Shown here piece by piece: positions 57,741-64,000 of a stretch of DNA of 64,000 bases (position 1 is its first letter; each line of letters starts with the position of its first letter). The translations under genes and the position numbers were made by a program. This DNA comes from Dicyema japonicum. Lineage: Eukaryota; Dicyemida; Rhombozoa; Dicyemidae. The stretch is from positions 366,193 to 430,192 of the forward strand of contig RDEW01000011.1 of NCBI GenBank assembly GCA_011109175.1. Reading direction: 5' to 3'. The notes under the pieces were generated by a model. The model saw nothing but the letters and a program-made list of their open reading frames with translations. It was not told the origin of the DNA and did no database searches.

Positions 57741-58620
57741 TTAATATGAACACTTATGTTGCAAAAAGTTAGACACAAGTTCAATTTTTGGGTTCATGTT
57801 TGTAAGCCTAATTCGTAGATCTCCTCTTTCAACAATGTCCAAGCGGTTTTTCCTTTTGGTAATTAGCTGTCTCAACCAGCAAGAAGTGGAAAGCAATAAA
57901 AAACAATTTTTATTTTTCCATAACATAGGATATTTTTCAGGAATATCTTTTTGTAACCAAAAATCTTGATACGACCGGTGTTTAAAAGTGGGTTTAATTT
58001 CAAAATCGTTTTTTAACATAATTAGTTCCTCTTGACAACAAGATTTAGCGTCATCTAATTCTGAAAGGGGTCTACTACCCAATCTGGAACTTTGAGTTCG
58101 CATAAATCTTTGAAACGTTTCTTCATATCTTGTTCAAGAGTGATCAAATGTTCAATATAAATTTCGAAATCATCTTCAGAAAGGAAGCATTTAAGACCGT
58201 TGAGACGTGGAAATGAATTAATTCTTTCCTGCCAATATTCCTACAAAATAAAGGTAGTTTCAAAATAAGAGCAGAAATAAGTGACTTTGCTTAAATTAAT
58301 TTAAAAAATAAAACCTTGATTAAATTAATATCAGCAAATTGTAATTTCACATTAAGTTCATTAAATTTAGCAAAAATCCAGGCTCCGTTGATTTTTTTGT
58401 TCCCCTGAAATTTTTGGAAAAACGTCAGCGGCTGGTTGGAATTATTTTGATGAACATATATTTTAATAAAATATAAGAACCCTTCGTAAATGCTGACTTA
58501 ATCTAGAAGGCTTCATAGCCTCGTTAGCAAATGACTTTGAGCACAATAAACAGAAAGGTCTTCTTCCATCACTAGGAGATTGTTGAATAATACAAATACA
58601 CCGCAAATCACGCTAGTGTC
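57741..58620 (-). pseudogene. hAT transposase, BED finger and dimerisation domain, broken
   Basis: Minus strand: a BED-finger piece (GRRPFCLLCSKSFANEAMKP, SRLSQHLRRV) near 58490-58590, then EYWQERINSFPRLNGLKCF, ITLEQDMKKRFKDLCELKVP, YPMLWKNKNCFLLLSTSCW and the hAT C-terminal dimerisation block KRKNRLDIVERGDLRIRLTN. A one-base frameshift near 58075 splits VPDWVVDPF from SELDDAKSC. The middle catalytic part is missing or scrambled, so it is dead. It resembles ZBED5/FAM200-type hAT proteins. Confidence 0.8.
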
Positions 58621-58639
58621 AATTTAAAATTACAGGTTC

Positions 58640-61150
58640 ACAATACTGAAATTCTATTATATTAATTATTATTATCAGCACTGCCGAGAACACATAAAAA
58701 AACAAAAGTCAATTAAGGTTCCCTTGTGCCGCGCCGGCCACCCTTTGCACCAATCGCATCCAAAGGCCTCTCCGTTTCGCAAGATCTCTTAGTTCATCGA
58801 GGTCATCCATTGTTTTCAACTCCCTGCCTATGGCTTTTAGGTCCTTATTTAGCGTGATAGGTAAGGTTATTCTAGGCCTTCCTCGGACTGATTTTGTTTT
58901 TTCCATGAAATATTCATCTATTACGTGATTTGCCGGTACATCCAGGTGACCGAACAGTCTCCATCTCGATCTTCTGATTTCCATGGATAATGGTTCTGTT
59001 TTGCTCAACTTATATAATTGTTCGTTTTTGATCTTCATTTTGTAGTGAATATTAAGTGCCTTCCGAAGCATACTGCGGTCGAAACTGTCAATAGACTCCA
59101 TTGCCCGTTTAGACAAACCCCATGTCCCACAGTTATATATTAGGATGGGCACAACAAAGTATTTGTATATCATAAGCTTTATTTTTCCACAAGGTCTTCT
59201 TCCCGAACTCCATATTTTAGATAGGCTTCTGAAAGCACCAGATGCAAGGATTTTCCGTCGAGCTACATCTTCCATGTCTCCCAAGAGCGATCCGACCTTC
59301 TTATGTCTTCTCCACGTCTCGTCGGATATCCTCTCTGCACGGCTGAATGATGTAAATTCCGTTTTGTCAGTGTTTATCTTCAAGAACCATTTTTGGAAAA
59401 TGTTAGGAAGATGTTCGTTTATGTATTTGAGAAATTCAGAATCATCCGATACAAAGTCCAGATCGTCTGCGTAAATCAACTCATAATATTGTCCTTTAAT
59501 GGATAATCTAAAATCCCTCAGTGCAGCCTCAAGATAAATAATAAATAGAATAGGAGACAACGAATCCCCTTGTGGAACTCCCCGAGTGGTTTTAAAAAAA
59601 TTGGAAGCTTTATTGAGTATGATGGTGATTATTTCACCCAATTCAGTGGGTCCACATTTTATTAACTCTGCAGGTATATTATCAGGACCAGCCGCTTTCC
59701 TGTAGTTTAGTTTTCCTATTGCCTTGATAGTTTCCGCGATAATAATGGGGCAGTTAAGAGGAGCCGTTGATGTTATTGGAGATTTGTTTTCAATTTCTTG
59801 ATTGTTAAAGATGTCATAGTAGTGTGAAGAGACTATGTTCGCCTTTTCAATAACATTCAATACTGATCGTCCATGTTGGTCGTAAATAACAATATTCCCT
59901 GGTCGTTTCTTTTTGCTAATAATCCGAATGGCTTTGAACATTTTGGATCCGTTCTTATATTTCTTGATTTCATCGACCTGTTCCTCCACTTCCTTTTTTA
60001 CTTGATATTTTTGAAGTTTTTTGATTTTTGTTAAAATTGAGTTACGAACTATCCTTAGCTTTTTTTTAGACTCGGTATATTTGAATTATTAATTCTAATC
60101 CTCAAATTCTTTTGTTCTGAAGATAAGTATGATATTTCTTCGTTGTTATATTAGAATTTGTTTTTGTGAGTAGTCCCCAAAACCAACGACGCGGTATTCT
60201 TCATTGCAACTCCAACGTCATTCCACAAATCCTGTGCACTATTGTTTGTATTCATCTTGCTTAATTCCTTTCTGAGTTTTTCGTCATACTCTTTATCTTT
60301 ATTTCATTGCTTATTAGAGTTTCTGTATCCAATCTTTCGAATTCCGTTTTTCCATATCTTCCAGATTTGTACAAACTTCCCAGAGATAACCGAGTGATCA
60401 CCAATTTGTGATCACTTGATGTTTCAAGCCCATCGTATGATCTCGAGTTTCGTATTAGGTTTTTGTTCCTTCTTCTGCACAAGATATAATCAATTTGATT
60501 ATATATTTTAATCAAGTTGCCATTTTTGTCCTTTCGTGAACCAGTCCAGGTAGTTTTATGTCTTGCTGGGTGTTCAAAAGCAGTGTTGTAGGATTCGCAG
60601 AATTGAACCAATGAGACACCAGAGGAATTTCGACGATTCCGAGCATGTGATCCAATACAAGTCTCCCCATTCCGTACTTTACCAACTCTGGCATTCCAGT
60701 CTCCATCAATAAACGTCAGATATGACGACGAAAGTGAGTCATATGTCCCTGTCAAACATGAGTAAAACGCACCAAGTTCTTCAGGATTGGCATCAGCCGG
60801 ACAGCGGTCGGAGCATAAACATTGATGATAGAAATAACAGAGTTGGGCTTTGTTCCAAACTTCAGTTGCATGACTGCAATACGATCCGAGACAGCCCATA
60901 CGCGTGTCACACGGTCGTAAAGATCCCTGTGAACCGCAAATCCAAGACCATAATGTCGGCAGTCAAGTCCAAAGTGATCATGTAGTAATCATCCAATTTC
61001 GTAATAAATATGCTGTAATCTTTGTCTCTTGAATGCAGCAAATACTGACACCATGGATAGATAAATCACGTGCGAGTTGATGTTTTTTGGTGATGAACTT
61101 CAAGCCTCGAGTGTTGAAAATACCAAGAGAGAATGGGCAACGGGTAATTA
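58640..61150 (-). pseudogene. RTE-like LINE nested in the hAT, RT core deleted
   Basis: Minus strand. Endonuclease first (LGIFNTRGLKFITKKHQLAR, ICCIQETKI, AVSDRIAVMQLKFG, INVYAPTAV, FIDGDWNARVG, YNQIDYILC, SDHKLVITRL), with a frameshift between 60900 and 60990. Then a 426-residue frame (58709-59989) with GPDNIPAELIKCGPTELG, then LNKASN joined directly to TTRGVPQGDSLSPILFI, LIYADDLDFVSD (YADD catalytic), GSLLGDMEDVARRKIL, SRWRLFGHL and VRGRPRITLPITLNKDL. The join removes polymerase motifs up to motif A while staying in frame. The 3' end carries a short TAATAATAATTAAT tail. Confidence 0.85.
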
Positions 61151-61284
61151 ATATTAATTAGATGATTGATATTAATTTTAAGAATAATTTATTATTGCCC
61201 CCTTGAAATTAAAATCGCCCCCCGCCCCCTTTGAATTTCTTATCTCCCCCAAGGGGGCGATATCGCTCACTTTGGAAAACCCTG

Positions 61285-61292
61285 GCCTAGAC
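61285..61292 (+). repeat. Right target-site duplication of the hAT element
   Basis: GCCTAGAC, identical to 57622-57629. Confidence 0.88.
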
Positions 61293-61392
61293 GCATCATT
61301 GGACCGTGATATAATAAAGGTGGCAATTCTGAATGGAAAGATCCGTGAATGAAACCATGATTATTATTAAAACAATTATTATGTTAGTGTTA

Positions 61393-64000
61393 TTAGGTGG
61401 GAACGACTGATGACTTTTTTTTCTTGAGATATTTCCGATTAAATTTGTTGAAGCTTCTTTTAACACTTTTTTTAACGGTCTCTTTATTTCTGCTGTAAAT
61501 ATTTTCCAGAATATTAACTATAAATCCAACAATTATTCCAATAATGGCGCTCAAGAATACGCCTTAATAATATCAGCAAAAACCTGCAATCTGATTAAAA
61601 TCTCCGTTTTTTTCTTTAAATTGAATCGAACAGTTGTTTTCTGAAAACCTCAAGTGCCACTTTATTTCGAGTTGCTTCATTTGGGTTTCTAAGCATAATT
61701 GCAAATGACTACTTATGACATTCTTCAATAATAAATCGAAGGAAGATTTGTAAGAACTATTTTTGACAAAAGCGACTGCCAGATTGTGCTCGGCGAAATT
61801 AAATTTCAGTTGGTTGAACCTGCACTCTTTGTAGCTTTCATAAACGAGGCGTTCCTTTGGCAAAATAAGTCCATCGATTTGTCTATGTGAATGACAACCC
61901 ATACTTGTTTATTAATGCCTTTATTGCATCTTCTGTGGAGTTGTAGGTCCGTTTTAGCTTATAGAGGATTTCAAAATATTTTCTTTCCGATCGGAGTGAA
62001 TCAATAATAAAAGGGTCGTTCAAACTCCCAAAAATTAATCCCTGTAATAAAATTCCGTCAAATGAACTTGTTTTCCTGATTTTGAAATTTGTAAAAATTC
62101 TGAATGTTGAGTGACGAGAAATCCGGCTAACTGAGCGGTGTAGGAAGCCGAAATTATCATAGTCGCAAATGCCCAAACCAAACTCAATGTCTTGGCTGAA
62201 AAACTTCGAGGGATTCCTATTTGTATCAAATACTAAAGAACCTTCTCCAATAGCAGAGTTTACACCGACACTCAAAGTGAACCAAAATCCACTCGAAAGG
62301 TTCAGAGCATCCTTAACATGAGTTTCCTCAGATTCAAAAGAACCGAAAGGAGAAATTCTATCGAAGATATAAAATACCAGAGCAGTTGATAATATTGAAA
62401 AAATAATAAGCATCCAAAGGTTGAAGGAAAAGGGGTGTAAAAAGTTTGTAAAATCAATATTGGTAATTTCCTACAAAATTGATTGTGGTGTACCTTATTT
62501 TGTATTAGCACACTCTCTTGACTCCGAAATGAAATGCTATATGACACAAATTTTGCACGTTCTGCTGTGACGTACAAAGGAGCCAGAATAATATCTCTTT
62601 TCCCATAAATGAGGTCCCCTATCAACCCATTCCAGTATTTGAAGACAGAATTATTGTGCTTTGAATATTACAAAGTAATCACGTTTTTGTACGATCCGCC
62701 AACACCAGTATCAAGAATTAGTCTCATTGGAATCTTGACTTGGTTTTTGTAAAGTATTAAAATATCAATTAAAAATCCATAACAGCAGTAAAATACATTG
62801 GTTTCTCCCATAAAAATACATGTTACTTGCAGCAGCATCATAATGGACACACTCCATCTCCTGGGATGTACATTCTGTGTCTCTCATCCTCTTCATTGTG
62901 TACGGGATTATTTCAGGGGATGAAACCTTAGTCAGAGATACAACTACTCTAAGAATTTTATGTTTCTTTATTCCTGCGTTCGAACACGTGGTACAATTAA
63001 GTATTGATTCTGTGATTCCAGGTAGTAGATTAATATTCACATACATTTGGCTCTTTCAATTTATAGTTTCAGATACTGTACTAACTGCTGTCCCCACAAT
63101 TTCTATGCTGCTATTTTGTTTATTTACCAAAAAGTAGTTAAATGAAGTGCGATATCCGATGTCTGAAAACATAATTCTCCCGGAATATCCTACACTGTAG
63201 CTTACGATCATAAATCTGTACTACAAGCCAATAATACCTTACTAAAATTGATTCAACGCTGGAATAGCAGTGATCATATCTCGGATAGACCTTGTTAATT
63301 ATTTTCGAATGGTTGAATGCATATCTCGCATATGTAATGGCATCCTTGATGTATGCAAGCTCGTCAGTAACTTTTAGTTTGAACGAAAATGTTCCATTGG
63401 GAGTTTCCTTCAGATTTATCAAGGATTCATGCAGAAGCCAAATGTAAGAATCCAGCAAATTGAATTTTTTAGCCAAATCGAATATTATTGGAGCCACTTC
63501 AGGTCTGAGACATAAACAGGGGAGTTACTTGAAAAATCCAATAATCACGCCAGCAGAGATTGATGACATTTGAGTAATTATTTGGTCCATTTGTGTCATC
63601 CCTAATCTAATTACAATATCCTGATCAATCTGAAATTAGCATAAAATTTACTTCAACTTTCTTACGTTTCAACAATTTCACCATTTCAAGGCTCATACTG
63701 TCCCCACTGTTGATGAATGCTACTCTCGTCCACTTTAGCTTCATGATTAGATTCGTCATCAAATTTATCTCCTTTTCTACTGAGGAATACATGTGGAGTC
63801 GGTGAATGTATTTCTTAGTAAATAGGATATTATACATTAAAATACAAGCCGGAATTAATGCTGTAATAAGAACCTATGGAGACTGACGGAATAGACATAG
63901 ACGACAGTAAAATGTTGGTATAAAATTGTTGCGATTTATGATAACTCACAATTAGCAAGTTTGGTTTCACTTCTCGGATGGTTTGGCACATTTGTTGTAA
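61393..64000 (-). CDS. GRIN1: NMDA receptor subunit, GluN1-like (5' partial)
   Basis: Minus strand, continuing beyond the right edge. Amino-terminal domain pieces include [19 protein letters not shown] and [19 protein letters not shown]. The ligand-binding S1 half has the [10 protein letters not shown] motif, [18 protein letters not shown] and [12 protein letters not shown] (the Arg that binds the ligand carboxylate). The pore is [25 protein letters not shown] with Asn at the selectivity site, then after a 25-nt intron (62217-62241) [19 protein letters not shown] and [15 protein letters not shown]2 has [15 protein letters not shown] where GluN1 has an Asp that holds glycine (here Pro). M4 follows a 21-nt intron (61563-61583): [20 protein letters not shown], with a basic tail and a stop at 61393. 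GluN1 identity rests on [14 protein letters not shown] (vertebrate GEGAPRSFSAR) and AGVF. Confidence 0.88.

Larger units (their letters stand above)
57630..61284. mobile_element. hAT transposon (ZBED5-like) with nested LINE
   Basis: Left end CAGGGGTTCCCAAACTTATT; right end, reverse complement, CAGGGTTTTCCAAAGTGAGC; both then contain ATCGCCCCCTT. Flanked by the perfect 8-bp duplication GCCTAGAC. The element holds a hAT transposase on the minus strand (57741-58620) and a LINE inserted between about 58640 and 61150. Confidence 0.9.

Overview
The window is animal nuclear DNA that is AT-rich, gene-dense in blocks and littered with transposon debris. Its genes are broken by GT-AG introns of only about 18-32 nt, mostly 20-27. 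I placed more than 25 of these by matching exon joins to conserved proteins. Introns this short, together with animal-only genes (nicotinic receptor, NMDA-type receptors, BRCA2), fit a dicyemid mesozoan, a group known for introns averaging roughly 26 nt. That assignment is an inference; no species name can be read from the sequence.

Layout, left to right: the first exon of eIF5A (minus, 1-99); transposon debris with a decayed LINE carrying a restriction-like endonuclease (RLE); a nicotinic-type Cys-loop receptor subunit (3299-4853, plus); SINE copies; a leucine-rich-repeat gene (6483-7207, minus); BUB3 (8495-9577, plus); LINE fragments; a small MARVEL-like four-helix membrane protein (11791-12296, plus); a coiled-coil gene (13124-13946, minus); two decayed LINEs (14.6-19.2 kb); SNAP-25 (19560-20389, plus); a repeat cluster; a compact BRCA2 (22746-25101, minus); TAF1 (26626-31774, minus); repeats; a MULE transposon with inverted minisatellite ends and an 8-bp target duplication (34088-36792); TRMT2A (38379-40286, plus); a CDK-like kinase (40318-41430, minus); two Tigger remnants; mitochondrial GatB (44483-46218, minus); an RTE-like LINE; a GluN3-like receptor (50502-53207, minus); a four-helix membrane protein (54774-55445, minus); a hAT element with an 8-bp target duplication and a LINE nested inside it (57630-61284); and a GluN1-like receptor running off the right edge (61393-64000, minus).

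Two functional groups stand out. One is housekeeping: translation (eIF5A, GatB), tRNA modification (TRMT2A), transcription (TAF1), mitosis (BUB3) and recombination repair (BRCA2). The other is signalling and secretion machinery normally discussed for synapses: a nicotinic-type subunit, a GluN1/GluN3-like pair and SNAP-25. Dicyemids have no nervous system, so this second group is biologically notable.

Several otherwise good genes need a single extra base, usually in a homopolymer, to keep frame. I read most of these as likely assembly errors and flag them where seen. Many exons were assembled by eye, so gene ends are more reliable than every internal junction.
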